DNA of 64,000 nucleotides from Linnemannia elongata (GCA_036320915.1 JAXBDG010000015.1:248001-312000); one strand, 5' to 3'; positions 49,062 to 60,601 are shown, numbered from the stretch's first letter. Numbers and translations: made by a program. Notes: generated by a model not told the origin, from the letters alone.

Positions 49062-51593
49062 TATTTCGATGGGCTTTGTATTAAAGTATGAAAGGTTCGG
49101 AGTAGTTGAGGCAAGAGAGGTTAGAGGAAGCAATTGAACTCTGAGGATTGATGCAAGGATAGAAGGAAGAAGCGAGCAGTAATGGTAGAAGAGAGAAGAA
49201 GTGGGAGGAGATCAAGGAGGAGCAGAAGAAAGAACAAAAAGCGACAAAAATGAACTTAAGAGAAGGTGTAGAGAGGACAGGAAAGACAAAAAACACAGAG
49301 AGACGACGTCTTATCTGACGAACTGGTGACCTGCTCAGTTACCAGCCTATTTTTTTTTTTTTCGTTATGCTCGTGTGTGTCTACCTCGTTAACCCCGCCT
49401 TTTTTTTTTTTTTTTTTTTTTTATTTTTTTTTTTAGCTGTTGTTCTATGAATTGGTATAATGTCTGCTTCTCAAAACTCCACGGATAGAGTCAACCATGA
49501 AACAGTTGACAAATGCCTCAATCTGCCTCTCGCTGTTTGTCTCATCATTCCCCATGGAGTGGCACTAAACAAGAAGCGCGTAGGAATGTAAAGAAGAGGG
49601 AGAGCTAAGCGAGAAAAAAAAAGACGCCCTCGATACCTCCTCCTCCTGCTCACCCATTCTATCCTCCCGTTCGTCCGCCTTCTTTTCTCATTTTGCCTCC
49701 CCCTCCCTTTGTATCTCTTTACGAGAAGGAGGCGAGCAAAATTTGTCCCTGAGAAACAATAAGAACAGTGCGACAAACAAATGCATGGTGTTGACATGGA
49801 TGGATATGTCCTTTTCTCTTTTTTTTTCTAATGCTCTCAGGTTTGTATTTAGCCCGAAAAAGGGGAAAGGAGTAACTAGACAGCCATCCTGCTATTCAAG
49901 GAGACAATACAATTGTCCTGGCGCCTAAATAAGATATCAACCAGGGGAAGCCACACAAAACGCGAGCAAGTGAGAATGGCAACTGAGGGACACAATGGGG
50001 GTGGACCAGGGTAAGCGAGCGCGTCTATCATAGGTCACCCGCAAGCAAGAAATGTTCAATGGTTTGATGGAAAATACTCTTCTTTGACCATTGACTGTCC
50101 ACACCTCTCACAAAAGAGAGGAGCAAGAGACGGAATAAAATCCGGCTCAATTAAAAAGTTATGCGAGAAAGAGAAAGGGGTTGAAGAAGAGGTAGGAGAA
50201 AAAAAGGCGAGGAGAGGACTGGTGTAAAAATACAAGAAGAGCTGCCCTTGAAACCAATGACCCTGGCCCCGCCCCCCGCTCCCTTTAGGGTTGACTATTC
50301 TCCGAATGGGAACATTCCAGCACCCTGCCTGTTGCTTTCCCACACACCCAGGGAACATGTATACTTTTGCTCCTGTAGTGCTCAACGTGTTTCTTCCCTG
50401 CCTCTCTCTCTCCTAAGGGGCAGCGACTGATTGCATAAGACCTTTCTAGGCGTTTGGTGGGCGAGTCGCCATCTGGATCGAGTTCGCGTCCTTAAGTCAT
50501 TCTTGGATCCTTCAGACCTCCTCTATTGACATATATGGGGTGGCGTTAACTGTAGTGGCACAACAGGAATATCAGTCTCTTTGTGGTAAGTACCGTCTAT
50601 TCCTGTTGTTAACCCCCCCCCCCCCCCCCATTATTGACGAGGTTCTTCTGAGATCAATCCGCGGTCGTGAGTGACCTTCTCTTTCCCACCACTGCATTCT
50701 GAACCCTGATCAAGGCAATTGCAGTTTTCATCCGCCGACCACACACTGACACCGTCAACTACGCCTTGTGCCACCATGGCCATACACACACACGTTTTAC
50801 TCACCTTTAATGCAGTCATTCTTGCACACCCTTTTGTTTTCTTTGGTCCATTCTCTCTACTTTATTATTATTAAACCCATGGCCCGTGTTGCGATCGAAG
50901 GAGTTATGCAATTCAATTAATGAGAAATTGGGCAATTCTTTTTTTTCAGTTTCAATTGCAGATTGGAGATTAGAGTCACATGATAATCAATTTTCAATTA
51001 GATATTGGTGCAATGGTCAATTAGGGGTTGCTCCAATTGCTCCAACGCAGCACTTACGAGTGGAGAGAAATAAAACTCTCGGTCGACTGAGGTTTCCCTC
51101 TTTTGAGGTGTGAAGAAGCAAGTTAACCAACCAAAGGGCGGCGGGAAGACAAAAAAAAAAAAGGTGTAAAGCAAAGAATAGAATAGCCGGGCAGAAGGGC
51201 AGGGCGGGGATCATATCTATCTATCCCAATTGACCTCATTGAGGGGACCAAGCTCTGTGTCCCTTTGTGTAAGTCGTTCCCTTGGGAATGACCTTGTTTG
51301 TCTTTGTGTTTGACCGAGGCAAAGGGTGTCTTGTTCTTGAAGGGAGTTGTTGCATACGATGTGGCTGGTGCCTATCTTATACTGTCTTTCTCTTCTCTTT
51401 CTCCTTCTCTTTTCTCTTCTCTCTTCTTTACCTCTTTTTCCCATCCCTCTCTACCCCCCTCTCCTTCACCTTCCTCCATCAGTGGACCACCTTCACTTCC
51501 ACCCTTGCCCTCTCTTCTTCCTTAATCCCTCTCACTCTCACACAACTGAATACTCCTTTCTTTGCATTGACAACCAAACGACTCTCCCTTCCT
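49062..51593. promoter_or_regulatory. Divergent intergenic region between the fucosyltransferase-like and Mga2/Spt23-like genes
   Basis: About 2.5 kb must contain two divergent promoters. It has T runs of 12 and about 20 (near 49350-49361 and 49400-49422), a C17 tract at 50613-50629, several CAATTA/CAATTG motifs clustered at about 50910-51045, and a CT-rich leader (about 51380-51590) directly before the Mga2/Spt23-like ATG. No coding sequence is supported. Confidence 0.5.
50613..50629. repeat. C17 homopolymer
   Basis: A run of about 17 cytosines in non-coding DNA. It is the second long poly-C tract of the window. Confidence 0.9.
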
Positions 51594-54500
51594 ATGCCTC
51601 CCCATTCTTCTAATCTCCTTCAGGTCCTCGGCCAGTCGGATCTGTCCGCCTTCGACACCTCCTTTCTCCATCACCACCACGAGGTAACTCACTCTCTCCC
51701 TCCTTCTTTACTCTCACACCCTATCACTCTTATTACACTCACAACACACACAGCAATGAGAACGCATCGAACTCTCGAGTACAACAAGCAAGCAAGCAGT
51801 CGAGCAAGCAAGAAGTAGACTCTCACACACTTTTTCTTATATATGTATGTATCAACCAACAAACAGGATGCGTCGATGGGCGAATTTAAAAAGAACCAGC
51901 TCGCCTCTCCCGAGTGGAACAACGCTCTTCTCTTCTCCCTCAACGACACTCTCTCAAGGCAAGTCTTTTGTCCCATGCGTTCAATCCTGTCTATCACCTT
52001 GCTTAGTCAAGTTAATTCGCGGTCGGTACAGCCTCAGCTCTATTTTTGTTGCTAACCTTGTACCTTTATGCCTCCGCTTCATTCTACGACTGTATTCCTT
52101 CCACTTTCTCTCTCTCCTCTCACTCTCTTCACTCTCTATCACACAAACATCATCAACAACAATAACAACAACACCAACAACAACAACAACACGTTTCTAA
52201 CAACTACCGATCCAACGACAAATTCCAATGAAAATACAACAGCTTTAACAAGCCAACAGTCGCACACCGCTTGAACGTCAAGACTCACGTCTTCAAGAAG
52301 GAACTGCAGGAGTATGTGCCCACCCAGATCGAAGACCGTCTCCGTATCGAGACCATCATATACGTGGAGCTCTCCATCGTCGACCACAACAACAACCTCA
52401 TCAACGCCTACGACTTTGCGCGTCTGCCCAAGGACCTCTTCTTCTCTCAGCCCGACAAGATCATGTCGCCTGAGGAAATGGCTACCAAGCGTATCATTGA
52501 CATTGCCGCCACCCTCCAGTGTCCCTCCAACAACTGGCAGGAGGAGAAGGAGGCTTGTCTTCGCTGTGCCCGTCGCATGTCTGCCAAGCTCGACCAAACC
52601 GAGAGCAGAGTACGTCTTTCATTATTTTGTAGCCTTTTGAGTTTTATGACTACGCCCATCATACAGGGTCTTTTTCGCTACATGCGACAATGGACGTTAA
52701 CAGTCGACATTCCCCGCTACGAATAATGATTTCTAACTCACCTCCCTTCCTCTGTTACCTTCGCTCACATAGATTATGCACATGCTCCCTGAGCTGCACC
52801 GCACTGACAATGGCGATGCCCTGATCAGCTTCCGCTCGGGCGTTGCCAACATCCAGTTCAAAATCAACTGCTACTGCGGACACAAGAAGGAGAAGGAGGG
52901 TTTCGTCATTCGCTTCGACTCTCAGTCGGACATTTCGATCGCCTCCCATGTCACCCTTCCCCTTATGTTCTACCACCAGAACAAGAACAGAGTCGCATCG
53001 CGTGCTCTCGCTGCCGCCACCAAGGTCCAGGGAAAGCCCGATCAGCTCCTCCAGGACCAGGGATCGACAGTCCGTAGCGTCGTCAAGTCCGTCACCTCGA
53101 AATCGAAAAAGGAATCGAGAACCAAACTTGGGAGTAGTCCTATAGGGCAACAACACCAAATACCATCGCCCCCCAACTCCCTCCTGGATTCGCCCGTTGA
53201 ATGGTCGTCCAGTCCAGAGATGGAGGACTTTATTGACAACACTGACATTCCGTTTACTGTACCCTCGCCACCACCTCCTGATCCATTGATATCCCTCTTC
53301 CCCGAGTCGATCGTTCAGGATCAGCAGCAGCAGCAGCAGCCCGCCGTTGCTCTCATTAGCCACATGACTCCCAACAGCGGCCCCATCCGTGGAGGTACTT
53401 TGGTTACCATTCACGGCTCTGGCTTTAAAGTCGGCGAGCTCATCTATGTTTGCTTTGGCGAGAACTTGGTTCCCGTCATCCCCCAGCGCGACCACATGCT
53501 CGAGTGTGTCACCCCCGCTTCCAACAAGGCCGAGACCGTCGCTGTCTTTGTCATGAACGCTGGTGATGCCACCACTGCTCAGGCTACCTTTGCTTATGTC
53601 GACGACAACGAGAAGGAGCTTATGAAGTTGGCCTTGCAGCGCATGTTGAACGTCGCTGCTCGCATGGAGGGTCCCTTGGACACCGTCCTCAACCGCGCTA
53701 ACGAGTTCACGCTCTGGAGTGATCTCTTGGAGGGCAACCTCGACGGTTCGTCCTCCTTGAACGGAACTCAGTTCTCGAGCCTCGAGGAGATGGTCATCGA
53801 GACTCTCAAGGCTCTTGACACACCCACCGTCAAGAACGTCGAAGGCTTGTCGATCACCAACAGCACTGGTCATACCTTGCTCCATCTCGCTGTCGCTCTT
53901 CAATACCAGACCTTGGTCAAGGAGCTCATGGACCGCGGCATTGATATGTCTGTCATGGACAAGAACGGTCTCACTGCTTTGGCATTGGCTCGCCGCTTGG
54001 ACAGTCAGGTCATGATTGATATTCTCTCCGGTGTCGAGTCTTCCGCTTCTGCTGGCAATGTCATCACCGCTACAGTTGCCCCCAAGGTTACCCTCTTGGA
54101 TGCCAAGGTCGGTCTCTCTGCCGAGGGCGGCGAGGTTGCCCGTGAGTTGTCGATGTTCGTTAGTCCGGGCTCTAAACCCACCGCTACGGATCAACCATGC
54201 ACAGATCACAGCTCGAGCGGCATAGTCCCATCCAGCGGTGTGCCTACCAAGAGTCTCACGTTGGATCTAGAGGGTCAAGATGACCCACACATGGACTTTG
54301 TGTGGGAGGCCTTTGGCCAGGGACCAGGACACGAGAGCCTCACTCTCTCTGACGACGTGGCCGGATCCAAGAATCTTGAAGTCAACAAGATAATTGACCT
54401 GTTTAACCAGCAGGAGCCACGTCGTTTCGGGGGTGCCGTCGACCAGTTCGGACAGCAACAACATCAGCAGCTCGCCCAGCAGCAGGAACAGGACTACCGC

Positions 54501-55271
54501 AAGGCCCTGTCCGCGATCCCCACCGGCTCTGGAGAAGTGATGATGTCGATGCCTGAACAGGACCACGAAACCCCCGCCGTCGGTCAGCGTCTCGTTGGGA
54601 AACGAAACGTGCAACCAACTGGGATAACAGACGAAATCGAGTTTAATATCCCTATAGGCGCCTCCACTTTTGCCTCCTGCCCTATACACACCCTCGATTC
54701 CACGAGGCTGCCAGTAGGAGGTCTTGACCAAGCTGCCCCGATCGGTCAAGACGAGGTCGCCGCCGAAGGGTGCACAGGAGTCGCGTCGGTGAACTCGTCT
54801 GTTGGAGTCCCAGGAAATGGCAGTTGTCAGAGTATTCAGGGAACAGGACGTATAGATCGCCCTATCGTCAGGATTCCTATACGCGTCGATGCCGGCTCCG
54901 AGACCTTCTCAACTGAGCAGCAGCGCTCTGCCCCTGTTGGCTACATCGCTGGGATATGCCCCACGATGCTCCAAGCCGAAGTAAGCGGAGTTGTTGTTGT
55001 GTCTGAGGAGACGGAGGCCGACAACGACGCTGGCGGGTCGCTCAACACCGCCACCGAGCAGGCTGCAGTTCAGAGCAGCCGTCAAGATGTCGAGTCTGAA
55101 CCACTGTTGTTCTTGGGAGGGCTGCCCGTGATCTTGTCGCCGCGCCCTACCCGTACTACGGGATCTACAGTGCCGAACCCCAACGTTGTCGTGAACAGGA
55201 GTGCCAACAGCGGCAGCAACAGCAGCGAACCATCCAAGATGGAGCACGAGGATGACGTCGAGCAGGCTTAA
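51594..55271 (+). CDS. Mga2/Spt23-like IPT/TIG and ankyrin protein without visible membrane anchor
   Basis: My model has four exons: 51594-51683, 51867-51958, 52243-52609 and 52773-55271, encoding 1015 residues. Intron 2 uses a GC donor (AG/GCAAGT), the only choice I found that keeps the frame through SSFNKPTVAHRLNVKTHVFK. Yeast Mga2 and Spt23 are ER-anchored activators of fatty-acid desaturase and hypoxia genes, released by proteasomal processing. Conserved parts are an N-terminal region (about 60-300) with QLASPEWNNALLFSLNDTLS and ELHRTDNGDALISFRSGVAN, an IPT/TIG domain (about 378-465; SHMTPNSGPIRGGTLVTIHG) and ankyrin repeats (about 542-602; TGHTLLHLAVALQYQTLVKE). The last 300 residues are Gln/Ser/Thr-rich and hydrophilic, and the protein ends EHEDDVEQA without the C-terminal transmembrane helix of yeast Mga2/Spt23. 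It may therefore be constitutively soluble, or the anchor was lost or lies in an exon I missed. Confidence 0.85.
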
Positions 55272-55602
55272 AGAGATCCTTTTTTTTTGTCGAAAAAGGT
55301 TGATTAGCCATCCGTCTTCCTCGCCGTTTTATACCCATCTGGATGGCATTGTATTTTTTGCTTGCTTTTTTTTGCGCGTATTTTTTTTTATTTTGCCGTT
55401 CGTTAGTTAACTCTTGTACATAGTTTTCCGGCACTCCAACTTTGATGCCCATTTCCATGCTTTCTTGTCGCTCTTTTCTTTGTATCGTAGTTTTCAGTTT
55501 ATTTCGCGTAATTTACCTTTTGTTTCATTAGTAAAGAGAATTTTTCTATACTATCATTTCAAGAAGTCGTTGCAGGTTGCAATATCTTCTCAACAAGGCC
55601 CG
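55272..55602. other. Convergent spacer between the Mga2/Spt23-like gene and the F-box array
   Basis: A T-rich 331-bp stretch in which two genes end towards each other. It contains T runs but no gene or clear structured terminator. Confidence 0.55.
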
Positions 55603-57720
55603 CTACGTCTTGAACCATTGAAAAGGCTTCGAAGTCGTCCTGTCCCTGGTCAAAAAGAAGTCCGCATTCTCCAACTCCGGCCAATGCTTATCCATCCATA
55701 CCACTTCATCCATCCCAATAGTCGCCTTTGTCTCTTCAATCGTCGCAGAGACCGATCCAGACAGCTTCTTCAGCTTTGTCAACCCTCCCAGGAGCTGCAG
55801 GTATCCTGGTCGACCCGTCTCTTCGTTCTTGAGGTTCAGCATCCCCGGAAACGAGTTCCGTGTGAACTTTATGTCCGCGGGGCGGGCGCCAGCTGGGTCA
55901 TTGAAAAAGGCCTTCAGCGTCAAGCGCTCCAATTCTGTGAGTGCGCCTATTTGTCGGTAAAGGGCTTCCAATGATTGAAACTGTGCAGTCTCCGCTGGTG
56001 AGAGGGTCGTAGGCGGTGGGCGGTTGTAGTAGGGTACAAGACCCATTTCTTTGGAGCGGTGGAGAGGCTCGTCCGGAATCACAATCGTCAAATCCAGATC
56101 CTGGATCCTTGTGCAACCCCAGGGGTATTCGATCGCATCATCCAGGTTGATGCATAGTGGTGGTTGTTGTCGATAATTGGCCGGCAGATCCCTCGACCTG
56201 AAATAAACTTGTAATCGTTCCAGAGCCCAACACTCGACCAGAATCGTCTGGATCGCCTTACTGTCAATGTTCATACAGCCCATCAGCTCAATCTCGCGCA
56301 AGGTGGCCGATTGTCTCCGGAACATCGATCCTATATCATCGCTGGTCAACCCAGGGATCAGAGACGACCATCCCGGGAAAAGGTATCTCTGCACCTGATG
56401 TGCCGGCAGTGCTTCCAAGATCCTGAACATCAGTTCGCTGTCGGCGTTGAGCCACGACCTCTTTTTAACGATTTTCAACTTTGGACAAAGCCGCTGGGCG
56501 ATTTCTTGTGCGAGTTGTTGAGGGTGTTGGATCGAATGAACAGGAGGGACGAGAATGGTGGTCAAGTTTGGGCAATGTTCCAGCATCGACCGGAACTCGG
56601 CCTCGGACAGATCTTGTGTTTTCAAGCGCCGAAGTTGTAGACTTGTCAGGTGTTCCATTGGTTCCTTCCGTAGCCGAGGTATCGTCAGTCCGTCCTTTTT
56701 CTCGTCACCGTCGCCATCATCGCCATCGTCGTTGTCCTCGCTCATCTCCCAGGACAGCGGCTGCTCCTGTCTATTCTTCCGGTACTCCTTCGTCACCTCG
56801 CACCACACGTCAGCATCTTCCGGTTTCAACTCCAAATAAAACCTCCTCAGCGCCGGAGAACAGGCAAAGAACATCGCCAAAGCCAGTCCTCGCGTCGCTT
56901 CCAGATCCTTTCCTGCCCTATCTATGTTCCATCTTATAATCTCAAACTTCGCCTCCTGTAATCGCTTCAGTCCAAAGACCGCCCTCGACAATAACCGGAT
57001 ATCCCGTCGGTCCTTGATGACCAGGCAGGTGAGTCGGAGGTCGAGGAGGTGAGGGTTGGAATCGAGGAGCCAACAAATTAGGGTGAGTGATGCACGGGGG
57101 TCCTCCGAGGAGGGGACAGGGTAGGGACGGCGGTCGGAGACGGAAGGGGTATAGCTATCGAAAGAGCAATAGGGAGAAGGAGGATTTGGGAAGCCCAGGT
57201 GGAGGTCTAGTTTTGTCAGACGTGTCATTAGCGGGATGGGAAATAACCTGTAAATCCGACGGTCTGGAGGGGCTAACCACCGTGGGCGTCGCGACAGTCT
57301 CATCCGTTCCTCCTGCGCCTCCTGCGCCTCCTGCGCCTCCCGCTCTCCCCTGACGACGACCACCTCATCGATCAGTCCTGGTGGCGGTTGTAGTTGTAAT
57401 GTTGAGGACTGGTCCTGGTAGTCAAACACGCAATTGACGTAATACACCATCTCAAAAAGGCCCAATTCAAGATGCCGGACAAAGTCCACATTTCTGACAA
57501 GGGCTCTAATTGCTTTTTTGGAAGTGAAAAGATTCTTATTCTTTTCTTCTTTCTGGCCGGCGTGGATGTAGTAATAAAGTGCAGGGATGCAGAGCGCGTA
57601 TATGTAACGATTGGTTCGCAACAGGCAAGCGATGCTTTTGTTGTCCAGGTGGTTGTGTGCGAGATAGACGACTAGCTCTGGCACCTCGAGAAACCGTGTT
57701 GTCGCCGAGGTTGATTGCAT
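55603..57720 (-). CDS. F-box/LRR-like family protein, array copy A
   Basis: Single exon, 705 residues. The ATG at 57720 (MQSTSATTRFLEVPELV) was chosen because it is shared by the other array copies; an in-frame ATG at 57789 would add 23 His/Asn-rich residues that the other copies lack. The N-terminus (LEVPELV, then CLLRTNRYIYALCIPALYYY) looks like an F-box, normally the Skp1-binding part of SCF ubiquitin ligases. The rest has leucine-rich segments, for example MTRLTKLDLHLGF, DSNPHLLDLRLT and HCPNLTTILVPP, a highly acidic Asp-rich loop around 56.7 kb, and the block NSFPGMLNLKNEETGRPGYL. A short EAQ repeat (QEAQEAQEE) comes from a 9-bp tandem duplication. Its C-terminus is the shortest of the array, ending SKPFQWFKT, and is most like the inverted copy at 1-1256. 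Substrate and biological role are unknown. Confidence 0.85.
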   Translation of the reverse strand: MQSTSATTRFLEVPELVVYLAHNHLDNKSIACLLRTNRYIYALCIPALYYYIHAGQKEEKNKNLFTSKKAIRALVRNVDFVRHLELGLFEMVYYVNCVFDYQDQSSTLQLQPPPGLIDEVVVVRGEREAQEAQEAQEERMRLSRRPRWLAPPDRRIYRLFPIPLMTRLTKLDLHLGFPNPPSPYCSFDSYTPSVSDRRPYPVPSSEDPRASLTLICWLLDSNPHLLDLRLTCLVIKDRRDIRLLSRAVFGLKRLQEAKFEIIRWNIDRAGKDLEATRGLALAMFFACSPALRRFYLELKPEDADVWCEVTKEYRKNRQEQPLSWEMSEDNDDGDDGDGDEKKDGLTIPRLRKEPMEHLTSLQLRRLKTQDLSEAEFRSMLEHCPNLTTILVPPVHSIQHPQQLAQEIAQRLCPKLKIVKKRSWLNADSELMFRILEALPAHQVQRYLFPGWSSLIPGLTSDDIGSMFRRQSATLREIELMGCMNIDSKAIQTILVECWALERLQVYFRSRDLPANYRQQPPLCINLDDAIEYPWGCTRIQDLDLTIVIPDEPLHRSKEMGLVPYYNRPPPTTLSPAETAQFQSLEALYRQIGALTELERLTLKAFFNDPAGARPADIKFTRNSFPGMLNLKNEETGRPGYLQLLGGLTKLKKLSGSVSATIEETKATIGMDEVVWMDKHWPELENADFFLTRDRTTSKPFQWFKT

Positions 57721-58070
57721 TGCGTGGGGGAAGGGGAGGAGACTGTTGTGGTTATGAGAGTAGTGGTGGTGATTGTTGCAGCTGTCCAAAACACGAAAAG
57801 TTCTAAAAGCGAGAGTTTATGAACATTAGTTGAAAAAAAGGAGGTGGCTTGTGAGCAGCAAGGCTGAGGTGATAACCAGCAGCAAGGCTGAGCTGATAAC
57901 TTAATTTGTGTCATTGATTTGATCACTGATTATTCTCGCTCAAGACAACCGTGGCCTTTTTTTATTTATCATCATCAAAGTAAACACTTGAAAGAACTGC
58001 GGACCAAAAAAAAACAGAATAGGAAGAAAACAAGGCAACGATTGTTAATTTAATAACGCCAACAAAGATC
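57721..58070 (-). promoter_or_regulatory. Array spacer A/B with two minisatellite units
   Basis: This 350-bp spacer is the promoter of copy A and the 3' flank of copy B. It contains two units of an AGCAAGGCTGAG(C/G)TGATAAC minisatellite (about 57855-57900), then TTAATTTGTGTCATTGATTT and a stretch (about 57980-58060) almost identical to the other array spacers. The near-identity shows that the spacers were duplicated with the genes. Confidence 0.7.
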
Positions 58071-60251
58071 CTATTTCCATGTCCTCTTTCGCTGCTCCAT
58101 GAACCAGCTGAGCTGCTTGCAGGCTTTACGACTGACCACAGCCTCCCCTGGTTCCGACCAAAATGTATCTGGTAACCTAAAGAACTCAGTCCTCTCTAGT
58201 GCTGGCCAATAGTTTTCCATCCATACCACTTCATCCATCCCTATCGTCGCCCTTGTCTCTTCAGTCAACACAGAGACCGACCCAAGCAGCGTGTTCAGCT
58301 TTGTCAACCCTCCCAGGAGCTGCAAGTATCCTGGTCGGCCCGTCTCTTCGTTCTTGAGGTTCAGCATCCCCGGAAACGAATTCCGATCGAACTTTATGTC
58401 CGCGGGGCGGAGACCTGCTAGGTCGTAGTAAACGGCCTTCAGCGTCAAGCGTTCCAATTCTGTGAGTGCGCCTATTTGTCGGTAAAGGGCTTCCAATGAT
58501 TGAAACTGAGCAGTCTCCGCTGGTGAGAGGGTCGTAGGCGGTGGGCGGTTGTAGTAGGGTACAAGACCCATTTCCTTGGAGCGGTGGAGAGGCTCGTCCG
58601 GAATCACAATCGTCAAATCCAGATCCTGGATCCTCGTGCAACCCCAGGGGTATTCGATCGCATCATCCAGGTTGATGCATAGTGGTGGTTGTTGTTGTCG
58701 ATAATTGGCCGGCAGATCCCTCGACCTGAAATAAACTTGTAATCTTTCCAAAGCCCAACACTCGACCAGAATCGTCTGGATCGCCTTGCTGTCAATGTTC
58801 CGACAGCCCACTAGCTCAATCTCGCGCAAGGTGGGCGATTGTCTCCGGAACATCGATCCTATATCATCGCTGGTCAACCCAGGGATCGGAGACGACCATC
58901 CCGGGAAAAGGTATCTCTGCACCTGATGTGCCGGCAGTGCTTCCAAGATCCCGAACGCCAGATCGCAGCTCGCACTGTTGGCGTAGAAAAACGATATGTT
59001 TGTCAACTTTGGACAGAGCTGCTGGGCGATTTCTTGTGCGAGTTGTTGAGGGTGTTGGATCGAATGGACAGGAGGGACGAGAATGGTGGTCAAGTTTGGG
59101 CAATGTTCCAGCATCGACCGGAACTCGGCCTCTGATAGATCTTGTGCTTTCAGACACCCAAGTTGTAGACTTGTCAAATGCACCATCGGTTCCTTACGTA
59201 GGCGAGGTACCGCCAGTTCGCCCCTACTCTCGTCACCGTCGCCGTCATCGCCAACTTCGTGGTCGTCGTCGTCAGTCATCTCCCAGGACAGCGGCTGCTC
59301 CTGTCCAATCCTCCGATATATCTCCGTCACCTCGTCCCACAAGTCAGCACCTTCCTCTTTCACCTCCAAATAAAACCTCCTCAGCGTCGGTGAACAAGCA
59401 AAAAATATCGCCAAAGCCAGTCCTCGCGTCGCCTTCAGATCATTTCCTGCCCTATCCATGCTCCATCTTATAACCTCAAACTTCGCCTCCTGTAATCGTT
59501 TCAGTCCAAAGACCGCTCTCGACAATAACTGGATATCCCGTCGATATCTGATGGTCAGTCGAGTGAGTCGGAGGTCGAGGAGGTGAGGGTTGGAGTCGAG
59601 GAGCCAACAAATTAGGGTGAGTGTTGCACGGGGGTCCATCGAGGAAGGGACAGGGTAGGGACGGCGGTCGGAGATGGAAGTGGCATAGCCATCGAAAGAG
59701 CAATAGGGAGAGGGGAGAGCTGGGAAGCCCAGGTGGAGGTCTAGTTTTGTCAGACGTGTCATTAGCGCGATAGGAAATAACCTGTAAATCCGACGGTCTG
59801 GAGGGGCTAACCACCGTGGGCGTCGCGACAGTCTCATCCGTTCCTCCTCCCCCTGCGCCTCCTGCGTCTCCCGCTCTCCCCTGACGACGACCACCTCATC
59901 GACTGGTCCTGGTGGCGGTTGTAGTTGTAATGCTGAGGACTGGTCCTGGTAGTCAAACACGCAATTGACGTAATACACCATCTCAAAAAGGCCCAATTCA
60001 AGATGCCGGACAAAGTCCACATTCCTAACAAGGGCTCTAATTGCTTTTTTGGAAGTGAAAAGATTCTTATTCTTTTCTTTTTTCTGGCCGGCGTGGATGT
60101 AGTAATAAAGTGCAGGGATGCAGAGCGCGTATATGTAACGATTGGTTCGCAACAGGCAAGCGAGGCTTTTGTTGTCCAAGTGGTTATGTGCGAGATAGAC
60201 GACTAGTTCTGGTACCTCGAGGAACCGCGTTGTCGCCGAGGTTGATTGCAT
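58071..60251 (-). CDS. F-box/LRR-like family protein, array copy B
   Basis: Single exon, 726 residues, starting MQSTSATTRFLEVPELV at 60251. It has the same plan as copy A: F-box-like N-terminus, leucine-rich middle, acidic loop and conserved C-terminal blocks. Its acidic loop differs (WEMTDDDDHEVGDDGDG against the EKKDGLTIPR version in A and C), as do the following SLQLGCLKAQDLS and NISFFYANSASCDLAF segments. Near the N-terminus it shares GPVDEVVVVRGERETQEAQG with copy C. Its C-terminus (SRKACKQLSWFMEQRKRTWK) matches copy D. Such block-wise sharing with different copies indicates gene conversion or unequal crossing-over. No frameshift or stop was found, so it is probably functional. Confidence 0.86.
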   Translation of the reverse strand: MQSTSATTRFLEVPELVVYLAHNHLDNKSLACLLRTNRYIYALCIPALYYYIHAGQKKEKNKNLFTSKKAIRALVRNVDFVRHLELGLFEMVYYVNCVFDYQDQSSALQLQPPPGPVDEVVVVRGERETQEAQGEEERMRLSRRPRWLAPPDRRIYRLFPIALMTRLTKLDLHLGFPALPSPYCSFDGYATSISDRRPYPVPSSMDPRATLTLICWLLDSNPHLLDLRLTRLTIRYRRDIQLLSRAVFGLKRLQEAKFEVIRWSMDRAGNDLKATRGLALAIFFACSPTLRRFYLEVKEEGADLWDEVTEIYRRIGQEQPLSWEMTDDDDHEVGDDGDGDESRGELAVPRLRKEPMVHLTSLQLGCLKAQDLSEAEFRSMLEHCPNLTTILVPPVHSIQHPQQLAQEIAQQLCPKLTNISFFYANSASCDLAFGILEALPAHQVQRYLFPGWSSPIPGLTSDDIGSMFRRQSPTLREIELVGCRNIDSKAIQTILVECWALERLQVYFRSRDLPANYRQQQPPLCINLDDAIEYPWGCTRIQDLDLTIVIPDEPLHRSKEMGLVPYYNRPPPTTLSPAETAQFQSLEALYRQIGALTELERLTLKAVYYDLAGLRPADIKFDRNSFPGMLNLKNEETGRPGYLQLLGGLTKLNTLLGSVSVLTEETRATIGMDEVVWMENYWPALERTEFFRLPDTFWSEPGEAVVSRKACKQLSWFMEQRKRTWK

Positions 60252-60601
60252 TGCGTGGGGGAAGGGGAGGAGACTGTTGTGGTTATGAATTTAGTGGTAG
60301 TGGTGGTTGTTGCAGCTGTCCAAAACACGAAAAGTGCCAAAGTGGGAGTTTATGAACATTAGTTGAAGAAAAGGGGGTGGCTTGTTAGCAGCATGGCTGA
60401 GCTGATAACCAGCATGGCTGAGCTGATAACCTGCAGCATGGCTGAGCTGATAACTTAATTTGTGTCATTGATTTGATCACGAATTATTCTCGTTCAAGAC
60501 AGCGGCAGCCTTTTTTCTGATCATCATCAAAGTAAACACTTGAAAGAACTGCGGACCAAAAAAAAACAGAATAGGAAGAAAACAAGGCAACGATTGTTAA
60601 T
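60252..60601 (-). promoter_or_regulatory. Array spacer B/C with three minisatellite units
   Basis: Again 350 bp. It carries three GCATGGCTGAGCTGATAAC units (about 60391-60455) upstream of copy B, compared with two in front of copy A and one in front of copy C. The remaining sequence, including AAGTAAACACTTGAAAGAAC and the A-rich stretch near 60560, is nearly identical to spacer A/B. Confidence 0.72.

Noticed and set aside
57721..57789. In-frame N-terminal extension of F-box-like copy A (starting MDSCNNHHH)
   Set aside because: The other array copies begin at MQSTSATT, and their equivalent upstream sequence does not keep this frame.
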